From: JAXGPP01 sp964436865
Lineage (GTDB): Bacteria > Planctomycetota > Planctomycetia > Pirellulales > Thermoguttaceae
Reading direction: 5' to 3'
Assembly (NCBI GenBank): GCA_964436865.1
Contig: CAYTFK010000211.1
Location: forward strand, 1-12,479
Length of the DNA stretch: 12,479 nucleotides
Shown here one piece after another: positions 5,626 to 12,479 of this stretch. The position numbers and the translations under genes were made by a program. A model generated the notes under the pieces. It did no database searches. It was not told the DNA's origin and saw only the letters and a list, made by a program, of their open reading frames with translations. Every line of letters begins with the position of its first letter. Position 1 is the first letter of the stretch.

Positions 5626-7527
5626 GTGACTACGCAATTGACGCAAACCAAGTCGGCAATCACGACGAAACACGGCTCCCAGGGAGCGCTGCGGCGCGAG
5701 AACGGCAGCGTGCAATGGCGACTGTGGGCGCCAGCGCATGACGAAGTGACACTCGTCATGTGGCGCGGCAGCGAGAAGACAGCCGTGGCGATGCGTCGGG
5801 ACGGGGAGTACTTTCTCCACGAGGAAGACGACGTGGAGGAGGGGCTGCGCTACGCCTACCGGCTGCTCGATGGGCGCGAGCTTCCCGATCCGGCGTCGCG
5901 CTGGCAGCCCGAGGGGGTCCACCGGCCTTCAGCCGTCTTCTCGTCGCGCGGACACACTTGGCACGACCGGGGATGGCGGGGCATCCGACGCGAAGAACTG
6001 GTCATCTACGAGCTGCACGTGGGCACATTTACGCCGGAAGGGACGTTTGATGCGATCATTCCCCGATTGGCCGAATTGCGGCGATTGGGCGTGACGGCCC
6101 TGGAAATCATGCCCATCGCGCAGTTTCCCGGCGAGCGGAACTGGGGATACGACGGCGTGCACCCATTCGCCGCGCAGAACAGCTACGGCGGTCCGCAGGG
6201 CCTCGCGCGGCTCGTCGACGCCGCCCACCAAGTCGGCATGGGCGTCTTCCTCGACGTGGTCTACAACCACCTCGGTCCGGAAGGGAACTACTTCCGGGAG
6301 TTTGGACCGTATTTCACCGACCGGCATCGCACTCCATGGGGCGATGCGGTCAACTACGACGGACCGGACAGCGACGCGGTGCGGCAGTTCGTCGTCGACA
6401 ACGCCTGCTACTGGGTTCGCGAGTTTCATCTCGACGGGCTGCGGCTTGACGCGGTGCACGCGATCTACGACTTCGGCGCCCGCCATATCCTGGCCGAGAT
6501 CCAGGAAGCAGTGAAGCGCGAGGCCGCCCGGCAGGACCGCCTGGTGCACATAATCGCCGAAAGCGACCTGAGCGACGTGCGGCTGATCCAGCCGGCGGAC
6601 CGCGGCGGCTTCGGCCTCGACGCGGTGTGGGCCGACGATTTTCACCACAGCGTGCACGCTTTGTTCACCGGAGAGCGCGAGGGCTACTTCGTCGATTTCG
6701 GCGCTCCCGAGCATTTGGCCAAGGCCTACGAGGACGTGTACGTCTACAACGGCCGCTACAGCCCGTTTCGCCGCCGTCGCCACGGCAACAGCACGGCAGG
6801 ATTCGACCGCTCGCAGTTTGTTGTCTGCATCACCAATCACGACCAGATCGGCAATCGCGCGCTGGGCGATCGGGTGAAAGCGTCGCTGCCGCCCGAAATG
6901 CAGCGACTGGCCTGCGGCCTGCTGTTCATGTCCCCCTGTATTCCCATGCTCTTCATGGGCGAAGAATACGGCGAGACGCGTCCCTTCCCGTTCTTCTGCT
7001 CGTTCGGCGATGCCGATCTCATCGACGCGGTCCGCCGCGGCAGGCGTGAGGAATTCGCAGCGCTTGAGTTCGAGTGGGGTGCTGAAATCCCCGATCCACA
7101 GGACCCCGCAACGTTCGCCTCCGCCCGCCCGTCGTGGGACTGGCCCGAGGGTTCCATCCACGAGAAGATCCGCCGGTTGTACGCCGACCTGCTGGCCGCC
7201 CGCCGCCAATGGCCGCCTGTTCGCGACCGGCACTGCCTGCGAACCAGGCTCCTGCCGGCATCCGAATCTTCTGAAGGCCGCGGCGAGGAAGCCATTCTGC
7301 TCATCGAGCGTGGCGAGGGAACCGGCGTGCTGGGTGTGGCGAACCTGACCGCGAGGGTTCAACCGATGCCCGGATTGTCGTTGTTTGGCCGCGAACTGTT
7401 GTTGAGTACTGCCGAGTCGCGATACGGCGGCCCGCGCACAACCAGCGAGATCCCCGGCCGGCTGCACCCGCACGAGTTGGCGATCTTTGGCTGGGGAAAT
7501 GCCGGCTGGCGGGGCGGCGAATCGTGA
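5626..7527 (+). CDS. treZ: Malto-oligosyltrehalose trehalohydrolase
   Basis: A GH13 enzyme of 633 residues that releases trehalose from maltooligosyl-trehalose, the second step of the TreY-TreZ route from glycogen-type glucans. An N-terminal beta-sandwich (about residues 25-95) holds WRLWAPAHDEV. The (beta/alpha)8 barrel begins near VIYELHVGTFTPEGTF, and a C-terminal domain closes the protein. The catalytic residues are D275 (nucleophile, GLRLDAVHA), E312 (acid/base, IIAESDL) and D406 (TNHDQIGNRALGD). The NHDQIGNRALGD and MGEEYGETRPFPFF motifs separate TreZ from glycogen branching and debranching enzymes. The start is uncertain: GTG 5626 has AGGA at 5612-5615, while TTG 5575 in the same frame has GAGG at 5564-5567 and would add 17 residues. 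No ATG precedes the N-terminal domain. treY and treX are not in the window. Confidence 0.93.
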   Translation: MTTQLTQTKSAITTKHGSQGALRRENGSVQWRLWAPAHDEVTLVMWRGSEKTAVAMRRDGEYFLHEEDDVEEGLRYAYRLLDGRELPDPASRWQPEGVHRPSAVFSSRGHTWHDRGWRGIRREELVIYELHVGTFTPEGTFDAIIPRLAELRRLGVTALEIMPIAQFPGERNWGYDGVHPFAAQNSYGGPQGLARLVDAAHQVGMGVFLDVVYNHLGPEGNYFREFGPYFTDRHRTPWGDAVNYDGPDSDAVRQFVVDNACYWVREFHLDGLRLDAVHAIYDFGARHILAEIQEAVKREAARQDRLVHIIAESDLSDVRLIQPADRGGFGLDAVWADDFHHSVHALFTGEREGYFVDFGAPEHLAKAYEDVYVYNGRYSPFRRRRHGNSTAGFDRSQFVVCITNHDQIGNRALGDRVKASLPPEMQRLACGLLFMSPCIPMLFMGEEYGETRPFPFFCSFGDADLIDAVRRGRREEFAALEFEWGAEIPDPQDPATFASARPSWDWPEGSIHEKIRRLYADLLAARRQWPPVRDRHCLRTRLLPASESSEGRGEEAILLIERGEGTGVLGVANLTARVQPMPGLSLFGRELLLSTAESRYGGPRTTSEIPGRLHPHELAIFGWGNAGWRGGES

Positions 7528-7531
7528 GAGC

Positions 7532-7561
7532 TTGACCGATTGCCCGTACCGCGCCCATGAT
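7532..7561 (+). promoter_or_regulatory. Possible promoter of the YihY gene
   Basis: TTGACC (7532-7537) and CATGAT (7556-7561, four of six consensus bases) are 18 nt apart, between the treZ stop and the yihY start. The match is moderate; yihY may equally be read through from treZ, since no terminator is seen between them. Confidence 0.3.
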
Positions 7562-7644
7562 GCCTTGCTGAAGCGGCGAAGTCCGCACCTCGTACTTGCC
7601 CTCTCGATGCACCCTCAAGCCGACGATCGATCACAGGAGCCACT

Positions 7645-8568
7645 ATGAAGGGCAAGGCGATCAGTCTCTGGAATGTGCTGAAGCGGACCATCGAGGAGTT
7701 CTCCGCCGACAACTGCCCGCGTATGGCGGCGGCGCTGGCATACTACACCATCTTCTCGCTCGCACCGCTGCTGGTGCTGGTGGTGGCTATCGCCGGGACG
7801 ATCGCCGGCCGGGTGATCGAGCCAAGCCGGGTCCGCGAGGAAGTCGGCTCTCAGCTTGAGCGTACTATGGGCCCGCGAGGGGCCGACCAGATCGGCGCCA
7901 TGCTTGAAAATGCCAGCCAGCCCGGCGCGGGGGGCCTGGCGACGGTAATCAGCATCTTAGGGCTGCTGGTGGGGGCGACGGCGGCCATGTCGCAGCTCCA
8001 GGCTTCGCTCAACGACGCCTGGCGAGTGAAGCCCGACCCAAACCAACCATGGATCAAGCACTTCCTCCTCAAACGATTGCTGACCGTGCTGATGGTGCTG
8101 GTGATCGTGGCCCTGTTGCTCGTTTCGCTCGCTTTGAGCACCCTTTTGTCGTCGCTGGGCAACTGGCTGCCACCGGTGTCGGCCGAGACCTCCAAGGCGC
8201 TCTTGTTGACACTCCACACCACGGCCGACCTGCTCCTTTTCACCCTGCTCTTCGCTGCCGTGTTCAAGCTCTTGCCCGACGCCAGGATCGCCTGGCGCGA
8301 CGTGTGGCTCGGTTCGCTGGTGACGGCGATCCTCTTCACTGGCGGCAAGTTCGCCCTCGGCTTCTACCTCGGCAGCAAGAACATGCAGAGCACGTTGGGC
8401 GCGGTCGGATCGGTGGGCCTGATCCTTGTTTGGGTCTATTACTCGGCGATCATCCTGCTTTTGGGAGCTGAGTTCACCCAGGTGTGGGCCTGCAAATTCG
8501 GCAAGCGGATCCGCCCGAAGAGAGGCGCGGTGCTGGTCGAGCGATCGCCGAAAGACGCCATCAAATAG
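7645..8568 (+). CDS. YihY/virulence factor BrkB family inner-membrane protein
   Basis: A 307-residue integral membrane protein with six likely membrane segments, at about residues 31-56, 96-116, 144-168, 185-210, 218-240 and 252-278. The family signature MAAALAYYTIFSLAPLL is at 27-43, and the C-terminal GLILVWVYYSAIILLLGAEF segment is typical. BrkB was once annotated as ribonuclease BN, which was an error; relatives are proposed to affect envelope permeability or lipid transport, but the role is unsettled. A basic cytoplasmic tail (KFGKRIRPKRG) ends the protein. AGGAG at 7635-7639 is 5 nt before the ATG. The gene is 117 bp downstream of treZ and converges with the HzsA-related gene. Confidence 0.93.
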   Translation: MKGKAISLWNVLKRTIEEFSADNCPRMAAALAYYTIFSLAPLLVLVVAIAGTIAGRVIEPSRVREEVGSQLERTMGPRGADQIGAMLENASQPGAGGLATVISILGLLVGATAAMSQLQASLNDAWRVKPDPNQPWIKHFLLKRLLTVLMVLVIVALLLVSLALSTLLSSLGNWLPPVSAETSKALLLTLHTTADLLLFTLLFAAVFKLLPDARIAWRDVWLGSLVTAILFTGGKFALGFYLGSKNMQSTLGAVGSVGLILVWVYYSAIILLLGAEFTQVWACKFGKRIRPKRGAVLVERSPKDAIK

Positions 8569-8672
8569 CGAGCTTGACTGGAAGGCGATATAGTCTGCCC
8601 GGCGCGCGAGCGACGCCCGGCCCGCCTCCATCTCTCGCCCGCAATTCCAACCCGCCAGGGCCGCCACCGCTC

Positions 8673-11504
8673 CTACTCGTCCATCATCTCCGCAACCGCC
8701 CGGCGAAACTCGCGAAGCTGCTGCTCCTGCTCGGGGCTGAAATGCCCTTGCCGCTGGGCATAGGTGTCCATCCACGTAACGAGCCGCTCCAGTTCGGGCT
8801 CCTCCAGCCGCACCCCTTCGTGTCCGCCGCGCAGCAAAGCCAAAAGCCGGCTCTGAGAGGCCGGGCAATCGCGGGGCAACGAACGGGGCTTTTCGAACGC
8901 AAGCTTTTCGAGGTCCCCGCCGGCGTAACCCATCAGCGAATCGTAGGCCTTCGCCGGTGTCAGATCGGGAGCTGCCGCCTGCGGATCGGCCTCTTTGGCC
9001 GCATGGCATGCCGTGCAGTGGCGGTCGAGCACCGGTTGCACCAGTTCCGCGAAGCTGAGCGGCCAAGAACCGGCCGGTCCGGGCGCAAGCCGCGAAGGCT
9101 CGCGTAGCGCGGCCAACGGCGGCGGGGTGGTGGCCGGCGCCGCTTCGCGAGACTCATGGCAGCCGATGCACGAGAGCGTCTGTCCCGGCTGCACGTAAGT
9201 CAGGCTCCGCATCGTCTGCACCGCCAGCCCCTCCGCATCGAGCGCCTGGAAGAGCACCGGCACGCCGCTTGGCACGCGGAAGAATGCCGAGCCGTCGGCC
9301 TCGACCGGCGCCGTGCCGAGGATGAACTTGCCCGGATCCTCTTTCGAAACCCCCAGCACCGGATTGTTCATGTGCGGCTGCGTCTTCGGGGGCACCGCCA
9401 CGATCCGCAGGCGCTTGACCGTGCCGCGTTCGACGCCCGGCAGGCCGCGGTACACGTCCTGCAACAGGAACCGGCCCTCCTGCGGGCCGTCCCAGGCGAC
9501 CGTATCCGGCAGTGCGGGCGGACGCCACCGCGGCCGAACGGGCAGCGGGTACATGCTCGAAATGTCGGCATCGCGGTAGAGCAGTTCCAGGTTGCCGAAG
9601 CGATCGTAGAGGTAGATCCCCTGTGCGTTGGCCGGGTTACGCGGGTCATCGATGCTCAGGCGCGAGTGGGGCGGCAGTGGCCGGTCGCTCCACGAGACGA
9701 GGAAGAAATCCTCCGAGATCGGATAGGGGTTGGCGTAGAAGTGCGTGGGCCAGCCCTCGGTCTCGGGGAAGCATACCTCGGGCGTGAGCCGCTCCAGCGG
9801 AGCTTCGCCTTCGGTTCCCTTGGTGCGGTCGAGCATCACGAGCGAACCACCCTCGTTTGAGTGATGGGCTGAAGCGGTAAACACCACCTTCTGCGAACCC
9901 GGCACCGCCCGAGCCTCAAACGCGCACTGCGGACGCTCCGTGTAGTTGCCGTAGACCAACTGGGGATTGGTGCCGTCCGGGTTGGTCGACCACAGGCTCA
10001 TGTAGGGACCGTTGAAACGGTCGATGTAATCCCAGCGGGCGAACAGCACCCGGCCGTCGGCGGCCACGGAGGGCTGCCACTCGAAGTTCTCGAAGGCCGA
10101 CATCGGCCGCATCTGGCCGCCGTCTGCGTCCATCACGTGCAGCGTGAAGACCGGCACGGGGCGGAAGTTGTCGCCGCCGCAGCGGACGTAGCTGTCGGGC
10201 ATGGTTCCCGAACAGGTGGCCAGGGTTCCGGCCTTCGTCGTCTGAATGGCCTGCCCCTTGCGCGTGGAAAGAAACACGATCTCCCCGTTGGGCAGGTAGC
10301 GACCGTCGAAATCGTCGTACCGCCCGTGCGTCAACTGGCGGATGCCGGTCCCGTCCAGATTCATTTCGAAGAGATGGAAGAAGCAGTCTTCCGGCACCTT
10401 CTCCTTGCTCGCTTTCTCCACCATCGCCACTTCCGGGTAGAAACGCGAGTAGGCGAAGAGCACTTTGCGGCCGTCGTACGACAGGTCGGGCCGGAGGAAG
10501 TTGCCGGCGGGCCATCCCTCGGTAATCGAGCGCGCCTGGGGAGAACCGGTCTTGAAGCCTTCGAGGATCCAGATCCCGCCACCCGGCCGCTGCCACCAGC
10601 CGTAGTATTGATCCGACATGTGCGGGAACATCGGCGGAGCCCGCTTGACGAACAGGATCTGGTCGAAGTCCAAGAGCGGGTTGGCCAGCGCCATGCTGCG
10701 GACGGCGCGGCGGGCATCGAAGTAGAGTCGCCGCCGAACTTCGTCCGCGGCCTCGTCGGCGAGTTGCCCGAGTTCGTTGCCCAGTCCGCCCAGAACTTCG
10801 GCCTGACGGGCGACGTCGGCCCCCAACAGCTTGAGGTGCTCGGCCAATTTCTGGCCGCGCTCGATCGCCTCCGCCGTTCGATAGGCAGGCACTTGCGCGG
10901 CCGTACCCGTATGCCGCTCCGACCATTGGCTCACGCTGCTTTGCGTGGCGGGCTTGCCCAGGGCGATGTTGGCCGGACTGCCGGCTGCGAACACCTCTAC
11001 CTCGTCGAGGTGGAAATAGCTGGTGCCGGGCAACTGGAGCCGGACATAGCGGCCCTGCTGGCCGGTGAGCGAGACCGAGAGCGGCTTGCCATCGCTCTGG
11101 CCGTAGAACACGCTTCCGTCGTGCTGGTAGACCTGCCGCCAGGCCGCGGCGTCGTCGGAAACCAGCACGATAATCGCCCGGTTGCGCGGGGCGAAATCGT
11201 CGCAGCGGTTGTAGATGAGCAGCCGGTCGAGGCTGGCCGTCGCGCCCAGGTCCACTTGCCACCACGGGTTGGCCTCGGCGAGCGTGTGGAAGCCCCACTT
11301 GCCGGTCTTCACGCCGTCGCAGGCGCCGGCAGCGTCCTCCTCGGGTGCGATCGCCGCGCCGGCCGCGAGCGGGGCAGTCCGCAATTCGTTTTGGCGCAGC
11401 CAGTCGGCTTCAACCTGCGATGACGGGGGGACCTCGGCGGCCGCGAGGACGCCGGACGAACCGAGAACCGCCGCGAGCAGGACCAGGGCGCTCAGCAGCC
11501 TCAT
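8673..11504 (-). CDS. Secreted HzsA-related protein: discoidin-like domain, beta-propeller and two heme c motifs
   Basis: A 943-residue exported protein. The signal peptide (about residues 1-22, MRLLSALVLLAAVLG core, VLA-A cleavage region) is followed by an F5/8 type C (discoidin-like) domain at about 30-180 with WWQVDLGATASLDRLLIYN, and a helical linker at about 205-270. A TolB-like beta-propeller spans about 325-690, then a segment like the hydrazine synthase alpha middle domain at about 695-775. CIGCH (779-783) and CTACH (830-834) are covalent heme c sites. It probably acts in the periplasm as a redox or binding protein; substrate and partners are unknown. Hydrazine synthase activity is not implied. 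The frame is open to 11558, but ATG 11504 has AAGGAG with 6-nt spacing and starts the signal peptide. The stop is TAG at 8673-8675. Confidence 0.88.
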   Translation of the reverse strand: MRLLSALVLLAAVLGSSGVLAAAEVPPSSQVEADWLRQNELRTAPLAAGAAIAPEEDAAGACDGVKTGKWGFHTLAEANPWWQVDLGATASLDRLLIYNRCDDFAPRNRAIIVLVSDDAAAWRQVYQHDGSVFYGQSDGKPLSVSLTGQQGRYVRLQLPGTSYFHLDEVEVFAAGSPANIALGKPATQSSVSQWSERHTGTAAQVPAYRTAEAIERGQKLAEHLKLLGADVARQAEVLGGLGNELGQLADEAADEVRRRLYFDARRAVRSMALANPLLDFDQILFVKRAPPMFPHMSDQYYGWWQRPGGGIWILEGFKTGSPQARSITEGWPAGNFLRPDLSYDGRKVLFAYSRFYPEVAMVEKASKEKVPEDCFFHLFEMNLDGTGIRQLTHGRYDDFDGRYLPNGEIVFLSTRKGQAIQTTKAGTLATCSGTMPDSYVRCGGDNFRPVPVFTLHVMDADGGQMRPMSAFENFEWQPSVAADGRVLFARWDYIDRFNGPYMSLWSTNPDGTNPQLVYGNYTERPQCAFEARAVPGSQKVVFTASAHHSNEGGSLVMLDRTKGTEGEAPLERLTPEVCFPETEGWPTHFYANPYPISEDFFLVSWSDRPLPPHSRLSIDDPRNPANAQGIYLYDRFGNLELLYRDADISSMYPLPVRPRWRPPALPDTVAWDGPQEGRFLLQDVYRGLPGVERGTVKRLRIVAVPPKTQPHMNNPVLGVSKEDPGKFILGTAPVEADGSAFFRVPSGVPVLFQALDAEGLAVQTMRSLTYVQPGQTLSCIGCHESREAAPATTPPPLAALREPSRLAPGPAGSWPLSFAELVQPVLDRHCTACHAAKEADPQAAAPDLTPAKAYDSLMGYAGGDLEKLAFEKPRSLPRDCPASQSRLLALLRGGHEGVRLEEPELERLVTWMDTYAQRQGHFSPEQEQQLREFRRAVAEMMDE

Positions 11505-11576
11505 CGGGCACTCCTTTTCTGGATGCCGGAAGACCAACCGGGCACAGAACACCGCCACCCGGCCGCGATGCCTGCC

Positions 11577-11605
11577 AGACTAAGCCCCCCCGATCGAGTT
11601 GTCAA
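11577..11605 (-). promoter_or_regulatory. Promoter of the HzsA-related gene
   Basis: On the minus strand a perfect -35 TTGACA (11605-11600) is followed after 17 nt by TAGTCT (11582-11577, three of six -10 consensus bases). The expected leader is about 65 nt. The -35 is exact but the -10 is weak. Confidence 0.45.
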
Positions 11606-11615
11606 CCGCCTCGAT
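11593..11615. promoter_or_regulatory. Inverted repeat centred on the -35 box of the HzsA-related gene
   Basis: ATCGAG (11593-11598) and CTCGAT (11610-11615) are perfect inverted 6-bp arms separated by 11 bp; the -35 hexamer at 11600-11605 lies between them. The geometry suits a dimeric regulator, so this is a candidate operator. Short palindromes also arise by chance. Confidence 0.35.
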
Positions 11616-11691
11616 TGATGAACGTTATGCGAAACATGGACCTTTTCCCCTCCGAGCCGTGCGATCGCCGGTCGCGGAGCGCCCCAAATAT

Positions 11692-11786
11692 GGTTGGCCG
11701 TGCAATCTCAACCCGCGGACAACCTTCTTGCCAATGCGGTTTTGACCGTGGATGATGCTCTTGCCGTCTTCCATTGCACGGCAACC
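11692..11786. repeat. Long inverted repeat upstream of the GyrI-like gene
   Basis: GCCGTGCAAT (11697-11706) pairs perfectly with ATTGCACGGC (11773-11782), and GGTT (11692-11695) pairs with AACC (11783-11786) across one bulged G at 11696. This gives a 14-bp stem around 66 nt. Inside, CCGC and GCGG can pair near 11712 and 11735. It ends about 78 bp before the ATG. It may be a leader RNA fold, an operator pair, or a short mobile-element remnant. Confidence 0.5.
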
Positions 11787-11864
11787 GCGATCCGGTCCAG
11801 GAAAACGGAAGGCGTCGCGACTCGGCGGCGGCTTGTCATTGGCGCGAAGGGAGGGGAGGAATCG

Positions 11865-12329
11865 ATGAAAGATGAATGCTGCCCGCAGTTCGACCCCACG
11901 CCTTGGAACGAAGCGACATTCACATGGGAAGGCAAGCGGTTTGTGAAGGATCGCGTCACAAGTTTCCTCCACATCCCCCTGAACTTCGGGGGCGTGATGA
12001 AACGCAACATGGAGTCGATCGAGGCCCTCGAGGCCGAACCTGCGACTCCGATGGTCCTTTTGGACGAGAACTCCCTGTGGGGGGCCGATGTGTATATTGA
12101 GGTAACAAAGGACATTCCCAATGCGACGATGGCAACGATCTCCGGCACCTTTCTTTCCAAGGTCTTTGAGGGGCCGTATCAGAACATGCGGAAATGGATC
12201 GCAGACATGCAGGCCTTCGTTAGCGCCAGGGGCAAGAGCATGAAGAAGATGTACTTCTTCTACACGACCTGCCCGAAATGCGCTAAGAAGTACGGAAAGA
12301 ACTACGTGGTGATTCTGGCACAGATATAG
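11865..12329 (+). CDS. Small GyrI-like-domain protein, often annotated 'hydrolase'
   Basis: A 154-residue soluble protein with no signal peptide or membrane segment. It resembles a widespread family marked by the N-terminal CCPQFDPTPWNE, the middle FVKDRVTSFLHIPLNFG, a central DENSLWGADVYIEVTKDIP stretch, and a C-terminal YTTCPKCAKKYGKNYVV. The pattern SGTFLSKVFEGPYQNMRKW fits a GyrI-like small-molecule-binding half-domain, where the G-x-Y turn lines the ligand pocket. Database names such as 'hydrolase' are weakly founded as far as I recall. CPKC could bind metal or form a disulfide. The upstream frame is open to 11694, but ATG 11865 has AGGGGAGGA just upstream and is where family resemblance begins. 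It has its own transcription unit, divergent from the HzsA-related gene. Confidence 0.85.
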   Translation: MKDECCPQFDPTPWNEATFTWEGKRFVKDRVTSFLHIPLNFGGVMKRNMESIEALEAEPATPMVLLDENSLWGADVYIEVTKDIPNATMATISGTFLSKVFEGPYQNMRKWIADMQAFVSARGKSMKKMYFFYTTCPKCAKKYGKNYVVILAQI

Positions 12330-12479
12330 AATCGCCCAGCAAGAGCACAGACCCCTACGGTTCGCCCGCCGCCAGGCGAAGCGTCGCCCGTGGGGGCGAC
12401 TGCCCCGCGCGGGTGAGCTTGACCGGCTGAAGCGAAACGCCCCACGCTAGTGTTTCGGTTCGTTGCGCCGCGAGGGGCG
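12330..12479. repeat. Noncoding right edge with hairpins; candidate interspersed repeat
   Basis: No gene is visible. GTCGCC (12383-12388) and GGCGAC (12395-12400) form a hairpin with a 6-nt loop. CGCCCC near 12439 and GGGGCG at the window end form a second, longer-range pairing around a CTAGTGTTTCGG stretch. The dense short palindromes after a gene end resemble REP-type intergenic repeats, but only one copy is present here, so the repeat status is inferred. Confidence 0.3.

Larger units (their letters stand above)
11505..11864. other. Divergent 360-bp intergenic region with promoter, operator-like repeat and long inverted repeat
   Basis: It lies between the HzsA-related gene (leftward) and the GyrI-like gene (rightward). 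It holds the leftward promoter with a centred inverted repeat at 11577-11615 and a long inverted repeat at 11692-11786. The rightward frame stays open back to 11694, but that extension has no ribosome binding site and reads like noncoding sequence. Confidence 0.6.

Noticed and set aside
5929..7473. 514-codon minus-strand open frame
   Set aside because: Antisense to treZ; composition is typical of a shadow frame and no family is recognisable.
8574..8596. TTGACT ... TATAGT promoter after yihY
   Set aside because: Spacing between the boxes is only 9 nt and no plus-strand gene follows.
9916..11423. Long frames (460 codons on minus, 428 on plus) inside the HzsA-related gene
   Set aside because: Both overlap the real gene with its signal peptide, propeller and heme motifs; arginine- or alanine-rich shadow frames.

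Overview
The window is high-GC DNA from a bacterium, most likely a planctomycete (Planctomycetota, Pirellulales-like). The main reasons are a tyrosine recombinase of the planctomycete type (GNTD box plus a PRPKTGINRR stretch) and a secreted discoidin / beta-propeller / two-heme protein related to the hydrazine synthase alpha subunit (HzsA). An RpoD-type sigma factor with a long insert after region 1.2 fits the same picture. The assignment rests on protein resemblance; there is no rRNA to confirm it.

Layout, left to right. (1) 1-1031, minus: integrase, 3' end beyond the left edge, preceded by a well-formed promoter built from an 11-bp tandem repeat and by a strong leader hairpin. (2) 1195-1281, plus: tRNA-Ser(UGA), followed after 15 bp by a short YkgJ/UPF0153 cysteine-cluster gene, apparently co-transcribed. 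(3) 1570-2517: no convincing gene; it holds several strong hairpins and acts as a long upstream region for (4) an RpoD-family sigma factor, 2518-3951, closed by a clear rho-independent terminator. (5) 4051-4338, minus: small BON-domain protein, convergent with the sigma gene. (6) 4689-8568, plus: alpha/beta (dienelactone-hydrolase-like) hydrolase, malto-oligosyltrehalose trehalohydrolase (treZ) and a YihY/BrkB membrane protein, with gaps of about 270 and 117 bp. (7) 8673-11504, minus: the HzsA-related secreted cytochrome, convergent with yihY, with its own promoter. (8) 11865-12329, plus: a small GyrI-like-domain protein. The right edge, 12330-12479, is noncoding and has the look of an interspersed intergenic repeat.

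How the genes may work together: sigma factor, BON protein, alpha/beta hydrolase, trehalose-forming enzyme and YihY protein suggest a housekeeping or stress-related neighbourhood (compatible-solute synthesis, envelope maintenance), but no shared operon is visible. treY, the partner of treZ, is not in the window. The HzsA-related protein probably acts outside the cytoplasmic membrane in redox chemistry or polymer binding. I found no CRISPR array, transposase, toxin-antitoxin pair or defence cassette. The least explained parts are the integrase control region, the structured leader before the sigma gene, the HzsA-related protein, and a near-perfect long inverted repeat at 11692-11786.
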